NCBI GenBank assembly: GCA_947623975.1
Contig: CANQHY010000079.1
Span: forward strand, 1-5,695
Length of the DNA: 5,695 bases
Direction of reading: 5' to 3'
From: an uncultured Bacilli bacterium
GTDB taxonomy: Bacteria; Bacillota_I; Bacilli_A; RF39; UBA660
Of the stretch, positions 1 to 5,428 are shown piece by piece. Below the pieces are notes generated by a model. That model made no database searches. It was not told the DNA's origin and saw only the letters and a list, made by a program, of their open reading frames with translations. A program made the translations under genes and the position numbers. Numbering within the stretch: the stretch's first letter is position 1; each line of letters starts with the position of its first letter.

Positions 1-197
1 TATCAGCAATTATTTGGTCTAATATTAAAGAAATTTATTTTGCAACTAATAGAAAAGAAGTTGCAGAAATTGGATTTCGAGATGATATGATATATAATTA
101 TTTAGAAAATAAAGAGAAAGATATTTTAGAAATTCATCAGATTGAAAATAAAAAATGTCAAGAACTACTTGAAAGTTATAATAATGAACTTTATTAA
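1..197 (+). CDS. guaD: guanine deaminase-like protein, C-terminal part (5' end outside window)
   Basis: The reading frame is open from base 3 to a TAA stop at 195-197 and gives 64 residues. The fragment opens with SAIIWSNIKEIYFATNR, the stretch that in the cytidine/deoxycytidylate deaminase fold follows the zinc-binding PCxxC motif. It continues with EVAEIGFRDDMIY, which matches the 'AAExGFDDxFIY' segment typical of bacterial guanine deaminases rather than tRNA adenosine deaminase TadA. The protein ends in ...NNELY; family members such as Bacillus GuaD also end in a tyrosine, which is reported to take part in the swapped C-terminal segment. Guanine deaminase converts guanine to xanthine and ammonia in the cytoplasm, in purine salvage and catabolism. 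The catalytic HxE and PCxxC residues lie outside the window, so activity cannot be judged. A related nucleoside deaminase is the main alternative. The following RNA island is on the same strand. Confidence 0.78.
   Translation, partial: SAIIWSNIKEIYFATNRKEVAEIGFRDDMIYNYLENKEKDILEIHQIENKKCQELLESYNNELY
169..197 (+). promoter_or_regulatory. possible promoter for the plus-strand RNA
   Basis: TTGAAA at 169-174 is followed after 17 bases by TATTAA at 192-197, which would start transcription near 204 and give an RNA of roughly 210 bases ending at the terminator near 412. A second, weaker candidate is TTAAAA at 194-199 with TATAAG at 218-223, which would start near 230. Both are partial matches in very A+T-rich sequence, and the RNA could instead be read through from the deaminase gene. 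Confidence 0.25.
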
Positions 198-229
198 AAT
201 TTTCCTAGATAGCAAAATATAAGAATAAA

Positions 230-412
230 AAGAAAAAGAGACAAAAAAACTATCCCCAAAAAATATTGTTGCAAATGTAAAAAGTTGGCACGGTTACCAC
301 CCTTTTGCAAACGCACCGGATTTATACCAACCTCGAACTTTCAAGTAAATATAGTAAAGCATAATTACGAGTTACGGCACTAGGTCAGAGATGAACTGGT
401 GTCGACTTTTTT
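230..412 (+). ncRNA. candidate structured non-coding RNA (possibly raiA-motif type)
   Basis: This stretch encodes no plausible protein but is far richer in G+C (about 43% at 284-405) than its flanks (about 22% at 198-283), as expected for a folded RNA in an A+T-rich genome. Complementary segments seen by eye are TTGCAAA (269-275) with TTTGCAA (304-310), GTTGG (284-288) with CCAAC (327-331), CGGT (291-294) with ACCG (315-318), and CTCG (332-335) with CGAG (368-371). The first pairing crosses the second and third, so a pseudoknot is possible. The 3' end is a strong hairpin at 375-404 followed by T6. It is not SRP RNA (no GGAAG/AGCAG tetraloop region), tmRNA, RNase P RNA or a tRNA. The size, pseudoknot potential and terminator recall the Firmicutes raiA motif, but I could not match a remembered consensus, so that name is a guess. 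The strand rests on the terminator orientation; the 5' end is uncertain (204-269). Confidence 0.55.
375..412 (+). terminator. intrinsic terminator of the plus-strand RNA
   Basis: The arm at 375-386 (CGGCACTAGGTC) pairs with 393-404 (GAACTGGTGTCG) around a six-base AGAGAT loop. The stem has nine Watson-Crick pairs, two G-T wobbles and one G-A mismatch. TTTTTT follows at 407-412. The minus strand has no T-run after the same hairpin, so it works only for plus-strand transcription. The hairpin may also be a functional part of the RNA. Confidence 0.6.
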
Positions 413-420
413 ATTGTGCC

Positions 421-481
421 AAAAAAAATTCTTTCTTAATATTTATCAAGTCTCCTTTCTTTTTTCAAAATCGAAGAAAGA
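421..481 (-). terminator. weak candidate terminator for the scpA-scpB-flavoprotein operon
   Basis: Read on the minus strand, CTTTCTT (480-474) can pair with AAGAAAG at 461-455 (12-base loop) or with AAGAAAG at 437-431. The second copy is followed almost at once by eight T (428-421). The stems are short and poor in G+C, and the loop for the copy beside the T-run is long (36 bases). This is the only terminator-like structure after the stop codon at 539, and it is weak. Confidence 0.22.
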
Positions 482-538
482 TACTCACATCATTTACAAC
501 TACACAAATAAATAAAATTTATTACTTAGTATTCTATA
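423..538. other. gene-free A+T-rich spacer between convergent transcripts
   Basis: The stretch separates the end of the plus-strand RNA from the end of the minus-strand operon. It has no open frame with a usable ribosome site. It contains three copies of a 7-base word: CTTTCTT at 431-437 and 455-461, and its complement AAGAAAG at 474-480. An A+T-only palindrome lies at 511-523. The only possible function I see is weak transcription termination. Confidence 0.6.
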
Positions 539-2134
539 TCAAGAGATATCAATGAAATTATACTTTTCTATTATTTTTTCTGCTACCTTTATACCATCAA
601 TAGCCGATGTCGTGATACCTCCAGCATACCCAGAACCTTCTCCACATGGATAAATACCCAAAATATTACACATCAAAGATTCATCTCTTACAATTCTAAT
701 TGGCGATGATGTCCTACTTTCGACAGCACTTATGAGCGCATCATCCATGGCAAAGCCTTTAATCTTTTTATCAAAATTATCTATGCCTTCCCTCAAAGCT
801 TCACATAAATAATTTGGTAGTATTTCATTTATATTTGCAAATGCATAATTTCCTTTAAACAACGGCTTAACAGAACCTAAACAGCTAGTTTGTCTATTTT
901 CCTTGAAATCTTTCCATAATTGCACAGGAATTTTTCCTTGCGTTAAATCGTAAGATTTCTTTTCCAATTTTTCTGCATATAAAAGTCCATCCAATGGATT
1001 ATTACCAAAATCATCCTGTGTAACCGTAACAATAATAGCACTGTTAGCGTTCTCGCTATCTCTTTTGTTATAGCTCATTCCATTTATAACCAACAATCCC
1101 TTTTGACTTGAAGCATTAACGACATATCCACCTGGGCACATACAAAAAGAATAAACGCCACGATTCTTTTTAGTTGTATACGTAAGTTTATAACTAGCGT
1201 TAGGAAGAAAGCTTGCTTCTTTTCCATATTGTGAATAATTTATCATATTTTGAGGATGTTGTATTCTAATACCCACTGCAAAAGGTTTAGACTGGATATT
1301 AATATTTCTATTATATAACATCTGAAAAGTATCTCTTGCACTATGACCAATTGCCAAAACTAAAACATCACAATCTATCTTTTGAGAATTATCTAAAATT
1401 ATAGATTTAATCTTTCCTTCTTCTATCTTCAAGTCAGTAAGAGTAGTATTATATCTAAACTCTCCATTCATTTTAATAATTTCATTACGCATATTAATAA
1501 CTACATCACGTAACATATCTGTTCCTATATGAGGCTTACTTTGATAGAGAATTTTACTATCAGCACCACATTTTACAAAAGTTTGAAGCACTTTTAATTT
1601 TCTATTTTCTTTATCACTAACAAGGGTATTAAGTTTACCATCAGAAAAAGTTCCGGCTCCACCTTCACCAAAAGCAACATTAGAGTTTTCATTCAATATT
1701 TGCTCGTTCCAAAATTTTTCTACTGTTTTTATTCTCTCTTCAACTCGTTCACCACGTTCGATAATCAATGGTCTATAACCATTTTCGGCCAAAATATAAG
1801 CTGCAAATAAACCAGCCGGGCCGCTTCCAATTATTACTGGCCTTTTGCTTAATTTTTCACTGCCTTTTTTCTTTATAACATAACTTTCTTCACTGGTAGC
1901 ACTTATATCAGAAGAGTTATTCCTATTTAAAACTTTTTCCTCATTCTTTAATACAACATCAACCTCATAAGAATAATGAATATCTTCTTTATCTCTTGCA
2001 TCGATTGATTCTTTTCTAATAAAGATTTTTAAAAGCTCACTATCATCTATTTTTAGTTTCTTTAGTGTCCTATTTCTTATTTCTTCTTCACTGTTATTAG
2101 TGATACTAACTTTAACTTGCCTTACTTTAATCAT
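539..2134 (-). CDS. FAD-dependent dehydrogenase, COG2509 type (NAD(P)/FAD-dependent oxidoreductase)
   Basis: The product is about 531 residues, the usual length for this family. An N-terminal domain (about 1-95) opens MIKVRQVKV, a typical start for these proteins. A Rossmann FAD-binding motif follows at about 100-112 (VIIGSGPAGLFAA), with the ribose-binding acidic residue in IIERG near 126. The signature FGEGGAGTFSDGKL lies at about 155-168, a CMCPGGYVVNASS block in the middle, and the C-terminal FAD-contacting GEGSGYAGGI block near 498. It is cytoplasmic, with no signal peptide or membrane helix. The family is annotated as uncharacterised dehydrogenase; electron donor and substrate are unknown. 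I prefer ATG at 2134 over the in-frame GTG at 2146: it gives the family N-terminus, an 8-base ATGATTAA overlap with the upstream gene, and lies about 11 bases after GGGAAAGAG. It is the last gene of the operon; stop TGA at 539-541. Confidence 0.9.
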   Translation of the reverse strand: MIKVRQVKVSITNNSEEEIRNRTLKKLKIDDSELLKIFIRKESIDARDKEDIHYSYEVDVVLKNEEKVLNRNNSSDISATSEESYVIKKKGSEKLSKRPVIIGSGPAGLFAAYILAENGYRPLIIERGERVEERIKTVEKFWNEQILNENSNVAFGEGGAGTFSDGKLNTLVSDKENRKLKVLQTFVKCGADSKILYQSKPHIGTDMLRDVVINMRNEIIKMNGEFRYNTTLTDLKIEEGKIKSIILDNSQKIDCDVLVLAIGHSARDTFQMLYNRNINIQSKPFAVGIRIQHPQNMINYSQYGKEASFLPNASYKLTYTTKKNRGVYSFCMCPGGYVVNASSQKGLLVINGMSYNKRDSENANSAIIVTVTQDDFGNNPLDGLLYAEKLEKKSYDLTQGKIPVQLWKDFKENRQTSCLGSVKPLFKGNYAFANINEILPNYLCEALREGIDNFDKKIKGFAMDDALISAVESRTSSPIRIVRDESLMCNILGIYPCGEGSGYAGGITTSAIDGIKVAEKIIEKYNFIDIS

Positions 2135-3347
2135 TTCTACTAACACTCTTTCCCGCTAACATACCAGACATAAAAGCAAAACTCAAATTATATCCGCCAC
2201 AATCACCATCTACATCTAACATTTCTCCAACAATATACAAATCCTTTACTTTTCTAGATTCCATAGTCAGAGGATCTATTTCATTCAATTTAACTCCACC
2301 ACTACATACTTGAGCTTTATCAAACGAATTAGTAGCTGTTATTTTTACATTAAAATTTTCTATGTAAGATACAATCCTTTCCTTTTGAGATACATTTAAA
2401 TCTTTCCAATAACAGTTATTTGATACATTTGAAAGTTTTAATATTAGTTTTGTTAATTTACTATTTAAGAATCCTTCTAAAAATTCTAATACTGTAATAT
2501 TTGTTACTTTTTTATCTCTTATTTCTAACCAAGACAAAAAATTACCTTCTTTATACCAAGAAACAAAATTAATACTAACTGTAACTTCCTCTTTATTATC
2601 TAATAATTTGGCAACTAAACCACTTATATTAAATACACATATACCACTTATACCATAATCTGTTAAAAGTATTTCTCCCTCTTCACTTTTTAACTTTTTA
2701 CCATTATTTAAAACTGTTACTACTGCATCAGATCTAACTCCAGCCCAATCTTTTACAAATTTTTGATCTGTTTTAAGTTGAACTAAAGAAGGTAAAACTT
2801 TAACTATTGTGTGTCCAAAACTTTTAGCAATATTGTATCCAATATTAGAATCATTATCTTTGTAGTACGCTAAAGATCCAGTGGCTAGTATTACGCAATC
2901 AGCTTCTATATTGCTTTTATCAGTAATAATTGTAAATTTTTCTCCATTTTTCATAATTTTTGTAACTGTAATATCATTTACAATCTCAACATTATTTCTA
3001 ATAACCTGTTCTAGAAGAGCATTTCTTATAGTAGATGCTTCACGAGAATAAGGATAATAATAACCATTTTTTACATATGGCACTATTCCTAAACTATCAA
3101 AAAAATTTAAGACTAGATTCCTGTTTTCAATGGTATTTATCAATCCTAAAACCTCATTATTTTCAGAATGATAATATTTTAAATCTTGATTTTCATTCCA
3201 ATAATTACATCTACCATTACCAGTTACTAAAATTTTTTTACCACAAGAATTTCTTTTTTCCAATAATAAGACTTTGTTATTTGGCGGTATAAAAGATGCC
3301 GCAGTTAAACCGCTAGCACCACCACCTATTATTACTATCTTCTTCAT
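2127..3347 (-). CDS. HI0933/YhiN/BaiN-family NAD(P)/FAD-dependent oxidoreductase
   Basis: The product is 406 residues, as expected for the HI0933-like flavoprotein family (COG2081). The dinucleotide-binding GGGASGL is at 8-14 with the ribose-binding glutamate near 30 (LLLEK). GKKILVTGNGRCN (36-48) is the family signature. GYYYPYSREASTIRNAL (95-111) matches the usual 'R-x-FP-x-S-x-x-A' region, ATGS is at 155-158, and GEMLDVDGDCGGYN (374-387) is the conserved C-terminal FAD block. The usual 'ATGG-x-(S/A)-x-P-x-x-GS-x-GDGY' stretch is changed to ATGSLAYYKDNDSNIGY. It is a soluble cytoplasmic flavoprotein. One relative, BaiN, has been linked to bile-acid dehydroxylation, but that cannot be inferred here. 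The ATG at 3347 is chosen over an in-frame TTG at 3374 because AGGTGAGG sits just upstream. It starts 40 bases after scpB ends and overlaps the next gene by 8 bases. Confidence 0.9.
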   Translation of the reverse strand: MKKIVIIGGGASGLTAASFIPPNNKVLLLEKRNSCGKKILVTGNGRCNYWNENQDLKYYHSENNEVLGLINTIENRNLVLNFFDSLGIVPYVKNGYYYPYSREASTIRNALLEQVIRNNVEIVNDITVTKIMKNGEKFTIITDKSNIEADCVILATGSLAYYKDNDSNIGYNIAKSFGHTIVKVLPSLVQLKTDQKFVKDWAGVRSDAVVTVLNNGKKLKSEEGEILLTDYGISGICVFNISGLVAKLLDNKEEVTVSINFVSWYKEGNFLSWLEIRDKKVTNITVLEFLEGFLNSKLTKLILKLSNVSNNCYWKDLNVSQKERIVSYIENFNVKITATNSFDKAQVCSGGVKLNEIDPLTMESRKVKDLYIVGEMLDVDGDCGGYNLSFAFMSGMLAGKSVSRND

Positions 3348-3352
3348 ATGTA

Positions 3353-3360
3353 CCTCACCT
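3353..3360 (-). promoter_or_regulatory. ribosome binding site deciding the YhiN-family start
   Basis: AGGTGAGG on the minus strand lies five bases before ATG at 3347. It would sit inside the coding sequence if translation began at the upstream TTG (3374), which argues for the ATG. Confidence 0.75.
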
Positions 3361-3387
3361 AAAAAAATCCACAACTATAATAAAATA

Positions 3388-3942
3388 TCATTCTTCCTTA
3401 TATTTAGATTCATATAAATCAGACTCTTCCTGTTCTCCTTTTATCTCTTCAAATCGTGGTAGTTGTTCAACCGAAGATAATCCGAAATAATCTAAAAATT
3501 CATTAGTTGTCCTGTATAAAATTGGTCTTCCAACAGCATCACTTTTACCATCTTCTTTAAGCAATCCTTTTGCAACTAACCTTCTTACCATTTCACGACT
3601 ATTTATGCCCCTAATTTCATCAATCTCCTGCACCGTTAATGGTTCATTGTAAGCTACTATTGCTAAAGTCTCAAGAGCAGCTTGTGATAAAGTATTGTTT
3701 TCATTTTCTATAAGTTTTTGATAATATTCACGATGCTCTTTTTTTGTAGTCAACTTAAAAGTATCAGCCAAAAAACTTATTTTAATACCGTACATATCAC
3801 TTTCATATCTATTTTTTAAAGATAGCAATAAATTTTTAGCCTCTTCATTACTAATTTGTAAAATCTCTTCTATTTGGGAAAGTGTTAATCCTTCATCACC
3901 AACAACAAATAGCAACCCTTCCAAAATTCCTTCCTTATTCAT
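3388..3942 (-). CDS. scpB: segregation and condensation protein B (ScpB)
   Basis: The product is 184 residues, a normal length. ScpB is the dimeric winged-helix (kite) subunit of the bacterial SMC-ScpA-ScpB condensin. It binds the middle of ScpA and helps compact and segregate the chromosome on the nucleoid. The N-terminal winged helix (about 1-75) starts with EGILEGLLFVVGDEGLT. The second domain holds the hallmark LSQAALETLAIVAYNEPLT (85-103) and GINSREMVRRLVAKGLL (112-128). It ends with GRPILYRTTNEFLDYFGL (138-155), which matches the family 'GRPxLYxTTxxFLxxFGL' motif, followed by the usual LP. The charged C-terminal tail after about 165 is variable in the family. The ATG at 3942 overlaps the end of scpA by 8 bases (ATGAATAA) and has GAGGT in scpA as its ribosome site, suggesting coupled translation and balanced subunit amounts. 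The stop is TGA. Confidence 0.97.
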   Translation of the reverse strand: MNKEGILEGLLFVVGDEGLTLSQIEEILQISNEEAKNLLLSLKNRYESDMYGIKISFLADTFKLTTKKEHREYYQKLIENENNTLSQAALETLAIVAYNEPLTVQEIDEIRGINSREMVRRLVAKGLLKEDGKSDAVGRPILYRTTNEFLDYFGLSSVEQLPRFEEIKGEQEESDLYESKYKEE

Positions 3943-4654
3943 CTTTTACCTCGCAAATTATATCTCCAAATTTATCATCTTGAGATATTTTTAGTTCATT
4001 TTTTTTAGCCATTTCTAATATAGCTAAAAAAGTAACTATGACATACTCTTTATTTAAAACGTCAAATAATTCTAAAAAATTGACTTTCTTTTTATTAGTT
4101 AATATTTTTCTTATGGAAATAGTCCTCTCTTCAACAGTCATTTCCTTTTTGGTAATTTTAGTATTTAACGGCTCTTCTAATTTTTTCCTTTCTAAAAATT
4201 TTTGAAAAGCTTTTAGTAAATCGTCAAGCGTTAATGAAGAATTAGAAATTAAAGTATCAACATCTTTGTATTCATTTAAATTTTCTGGTAATTTAGTATA
4301 TATCTCTCTTCGTTCTTGTTCTAATTTTTTAAAACTAGTAGTCAATTCTTTATATTTTTGATATTCAATTAACTTGTTTATTAGTTTTTCTTTAGGATTT
4401 TCTTCCTTTTCATCTTCTTCCTCTTGCCTTGGCAATAATAATCGCGATTTCATTTCAATAAGTTCACTTGCTACTACTAAATAACTACTGGCAATATTTA
4501 AATTCATTTCTTCCATTTTCTCAATAAAATTTAAATATTCATCAATTATTATTTCTATCTTTAAGTTTAAAAGATCCATTTTTTTTTCTTTTATAAGATG
4601 CAATAACAAATCAAACGGTCCTTCAAAATTATCTATTTTCAATGTTATTTCCAT
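3935..4654 (-). CDS. scpA: segregation and condensation protein A (ScpA, kleisin)
   Basis: The product is 239 residues, typical for Firmicutes ScpA. ScpA is the kleisin that bridges the SMC head domains and carries the ScpB dimer. The N-terminal domain has the family opening, IDNFEGPFDLLLHLIKEKKMD (split here: IDNFEGP at 7-13, FDLLLHLIKEKK at 14-25), then IIIDEYLNFI. SSYLVVASELIEMKSRLLLP (56-75) is the helix that contacts the SMC neck. An acidic stretch (QEEEDEKEENPKEK, 77-90) leads into the central ScpB-binding region of charged helices (about 90-165). The C-terminal winged helix (about 188-239, with VTFLAILEMAKKNELKI) should bind the SMC cap. Start ATG at 4654 is preceded by AGGAAG at the right spacing. 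It is the first gene of the operon, about 30 bases after the predicted transcript start, and is followed by its partner scpB with overlapping ends. Confidence 0.97.
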   Translation of the reverse strand: MEITLKIDNFEGPFDLLLHLIKEKKMDLLNLKIEIIIDEYLNFIEKMEEMNLNIASSYLVVASELIEMKSRLLLPRQEEEDEKEENPKEKLINKLIEYQKYKELTTSFKKLEQERREIYTKLPENLNEYKDVDTLISNSSLTLDDLLKAFQKFLERKKLEEPLNTKITKKEMTVEERTISIRKILTNKKKVNFLELFDVLNKEYVIVTFLAILEMAKKNELKISQDDKFGDIICEVKDE

Positions 4655-4689
4655 ACGACACTTCCTAATTTTAAGTTTTAAACAACGTT

Positions 4690-4719
4690 ATTATACCATG
4701 CAAGAAGATTTATCTGCAA
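4690..4719 (-). promoter_or_regulatory. sigma-A-type promoter of the scpA operon
   Basis: On the minus strand a perfect TATAAT -10 box (4695-4690) is preceded by TG at the extended -10 position (TGGTATAAT). A poor -35 match, TTGCAG (4719-4714), lies 18 bases upstream. The extended -10 would compensate for the weak -35. Transcription should start near 4683, giving a leader of about 30 bases before ATG at 4654. No operator or riboswitch is visible in so short a leader. Confidence 0.65.
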
Positions 4720-4725
4720 CAAAAC

Positions 4726-4756
4726 AAAAAAAATAACCAGTTAAAAACTAGTCATT
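4726..4756 (-). terminator. intrinsic terminator after the Nudix gene
   Basis: On the minus strand AATGACTAGTT (4756-4746) pairs with AACTGGTTATT (4742-4732) around a TTT loop: 11 pairs including two G-T wobbles. The T-run follows directly (4733-4726). The wobbles become A-C mismatches on the plus strand, so it acts in one direction. It insulates the scpA promoter at 4690-4719 from upstream transcription. Confidence 0.7.
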
Positions 4757-4801
4757 TCATTTTTACATTCTTCAGATATAAAACATCTTATTTTTAAATT
4801 T

Positions 4802-4822
4802 TTTATCTTTTTTAAAGATAAA
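4802..4822. repeat. perfect 9-bp inverted repeat (A+T-rich hairpin)
   Basis: TTTATCTTT at 4802-4810 and AAAGATAAA at 4814-4822 are perfect complements with a 3-base spacer. The repeat lies about 58 bases after the Nudix stop codon. There is no adjacent T-run on the minus strand, so it is not a good terminator; it may form a 3'-UTR hairpin or be chance in this A+T-rich sequence. Confidence 0.35.
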
Positions 4823-4879
4823 TCCTATATTTTTACATATCAAAATTTTTAATTATAACTTTTTCTAAATATAATAATT

Positions 4880-5398
4880 TTATTTATTAAAACGAATTAA
4901 ATATTCCGCTATAGCAGAAACCATATCAGGAGAAATTATTTTATTTTTTTCGTTATTTGGAATGTTTTCCACTATTTTATTAATAGCAAGTTTTAATGGA
5001 ATTTCTTCGATTTTAAAATTACCTTCTTTTTCATGGTTAGTATATTTCACTCTTGATAAATCAACATTTTTATTAGTCTTTATGACATAATAATAGATTT
5101 CAGCTTTTCTGTTTTTACCAATTTGAGGCCAATCCTTATTAAGATATGTAACTTTCATAAAAGGTCCTTCAATTTCGTTATCTTCTATTATAATTCCAGT
5201 CTCTTCTAAAACCTCTCTTTTCAAGCATTCTTCAAATGTTTCGCCATTTTCTAAATGTCCTCCTGGAAATTGAAAGATTCCATTTTCATTTCCAATGTAA
5301 ATATTATTAGAATTTATAATTAGAGCTTTCGTTCTAATAACGGTTTCTGTAATATCTTTTTCTGTTAAATAATCATAATTATATATAACCTCTTTCAA
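4880..5398 (-). CDS. Nudix hydrolase
   Basis: Nudix hydrolases cleave nucleoside diphosphates linked to another group, using a divalent metal held by the Nudix-box glutamates. The complete box GX5EX7REUXEEXGU is present: it begins at GHLENGE, continues through TFEECLK and ends REVLEETGI, at about residues 47-69 of the chosen protein. It is preceded by FQFPGGHLENGE, the usual substrate-loop context. The product is about 172 residues; an N-terminal segment of about 24 residues (KEVIYNYDYLTEKDI...) precedes the fold and a C-terminal helix (ISPDMVSAIAEYLIRF) follows it. The frame extends back to TTG at 5416, but AAGGGTGA at 5411-5404 is well placed for TTG at 5398, and no in-frame ATG lies near the start. 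The substrate cannot be read from sequence; 8-oxo-dGTP, NDP-sugar or mRNA-cap-type substrates are all possible. It lies 30 bases after the Rpn-like gene, probably co-transcribed, and is closed by the terminator at 4726-4756. Confidence 0.88.
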   Translation of the reverse strand: MKEVIYNYDYLTEKDITETVIRTKALIINSNNIYIGNENGIFQFPGGHLENGETFEECLKREVLEETGIIIEDNEIEGPFMKVTYLNKDWPQIGKNRKAEIYYYVIKTNKNVDLSRVKYTNHEKEGNFKIEEIPLKLAINKIVENIPNNEKNKIISPDMVSAIAEYLIRFNK

Positions 5399-5403
5399 TA
5401 CTA

Positions 5404-5411
5404 TCACCCTT
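5404..5411 (-). promoter_or_regulatory. ribosome binding site deciding the Nudix TTG start
   Basis: AAGGGTGA on the minus strand lies five bases before TTG at 5398. It would overlap the coding sequence if translation began at TTG 5416 or GTG 5407. It supports the shorter protein, though non-ATG starts keep this uncertain. Confidence 0.5.
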
Positions 5412-5428
5412 ATCAATTGCTATATTAT

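Noticed and set aside
291..308. Minus-strand AGGGTGGTAACCG resembles the T-box core AGGGTGGNACCGCG.
   Set aside because: It has an extra base inside the core. No tRNA-synthetase or amino-acid gene follows on the minus strand; the deaminase there is on the plus strand. The terminator at 375-412 favours the plus strand.
281..412. SRP RNA, tmRNA, 6S RNA, RNase P RNA or a known riboswitch in the RNA island.
   Set aside because: The diagnostic sequences I know for these are absent: no GGAAG/AGCAG SRP apical region, no tmRNA tag frame or CCA end, no RNase P conserved core, no TPP, SAM, purine, c-di-GMP or FMN core motifs. AGGTCAG at 382-388 alone resembles part of SRP RNA but lacks the rest.
511..523. 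Palindrome AATAAAATTTATT after the last operon gene as a terminator.
   Set aside because: It contains only A and T, can form at most five pairs, and is not followed by a T-run.
2135..2146. GTG start adding MLVE to the COG2509-type protein.
   Set aside because: The ATG at 2134 gives the normal family N-terminus and better overlap with the upstream stop; the GTG lies almost on top of the GGGAAAGAG ribosome-site-like sequence.
3035..3292. An 85-codon open frame on the plus strand.
   Set aside because: It lies wholly inside the YhiN-family gene on the other strand, has an ordinary antisense composition and no family resemblance; it is a shadow.
3348..3374. Nine extra N-terminal residues (MWIFLGEVH) on the YhiN-family protein from a TTG start.
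   Set aside because: The frame covers the AGGTGAGG ribosome site, and the family begins just before the GGGASG motif, as with ATG 3347.
539..4654. Mycoplasma-type genetic code.
   Set aside because: Two genes (scpB and the COG2509-type gene) end with TGA at positions matching family C-termini, and tryptophan is encoded by TGG where checked.
5399..5428. Separate promoter for the Nudix gene between it and the Rpn-like gene.
   Set aside because: The gap is only 30 bases and holds just a loose GATAAT-like -10 with no convincing -35 upstream.
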